Shown: in pieces, positions 6,438 to 6,467 of the stretch
Position numbering within the stretch: the first letter of the stretch is position 1
Layout of the letters: the number at the start of each line of letters is the position of its first letter
Origin: Methylococcaceae bacterium
GTDB taxonomy: Bacteria > Pseudomonadota > Gammaproteobacteria > Methylococcales > Methylomonadaceae
Direction of reading: 5' to 3'
Length of the DNA: 6,467 nt
NCBI GenBank assembly: GCA_013138855.1
Contig: WTBX01000385.1
Location: forward strand, 1 to 6,467
The notes under the pieces: generated by a model
The model's database searches: none
What the model saw: only the letters and a program-made list of their open reading frames with translations
Told to the model about the DNA's origin: nothing
Position numbers and translations under genes: made by a program

Positions 6438-6467
6438 TTAGCCATCATTAGTAATTTTAGTGACTAC
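6438..6467 (-). CDS. Possible 3' end of an unidentified minus-strand gene
   Basis: Entering the window from the right on the minus strand, only one frame stays open. It reads VVTKITNDG and then a TAA (complement of 6438-6440); the other two frames stop within the first few codons. A hairpin follows 19 bases later. Nine residues are too few to identify a product, and an open stretch this short is expected by chance, so this is a weak call resting mainly on the nearby hairpins. Confidence 0.15.
   Translation of the reverse strand, partial: VVTKITNDG

Larger units (their letters stand above)
6158..6467. other. Intergenic region upstream of typA
   Basis: This stretch of about 310 bases is AT-rich with no open frame worth calling apart from a possible gene tail at its right edge. 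It must contain the typA 5' region and possibly its promoter, but I find no convincing -35/-10 pair on the minus strand. It holds two strong hairpins (6233-6280 and 6393-6419), annotated separately, which probably end minus-strand transcription arriving from beyond the window. Confidence 0.6.

Overview
The window is AT-rich bacterial DNA, most likely from a gammaproteobacterium. The clearest taxonomic marker is the minus-strand TypA/BipA GTPase, whose N-terminus and length (605 aa) resemble gammaproteobacterial family members. A free-living sulfur- or methane-oxidising lineage would fit the AT-rich redox gene content, but this is a guess. There is no rRNA, tRNA, CRISPR array or recognisable insertion sequence.

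Layout: positions 1-185 are a non-coding leader ending in a strong Shine-Dalgarno site. Positions 186-4224 hold three tightly packed plus-strand genes: a coiled-coil/PNPOx-like/truncated-haemoglobin fusion (186-1631), a ferredoxin-FNR reductase (1622-2653, overlapping the first gene by 10 bases) and an FHA-FNR-ferredoxin reductase (2659-4224, after a 5-base gap). A hairpin terminator at 4248-4281 sits between this operon and the convergent typA gene (4340-6157, minus, GTG start). Positions 6158-6467 are intergenic with two strong hairpins. The last 30 bases may be the 3' end of another minus-strand gene.

How the genes may work together: the first protein carries a predicted flavin split barrel and a group I truncated globin with the Tyr-B10, Gln-E7, Gln-E11 and His-F8 residues expected of an oxygen-binding, NO-dioxygenase-type pocket. 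The other two proteins each carry a flavin domain, an NAD(P)H domain and a plant-type [2Fe-2S] ferredoxin domain, in opposite order. Together they look like a self-contained electron-transfer unit, NAD(P)H to FAD to [2Fe-2S] to flavin/haem, plausibly for nitric oxide or oxygen chemistry. It resembles a flavohaemoglobin split over several polypeptides. The FHA domain on the third protein is unexpected and suggests phospho-dependent or other protein-protein assembly. Domain calls are well supported by visible motifs; the NO role, the partnership and the regulation are inference.
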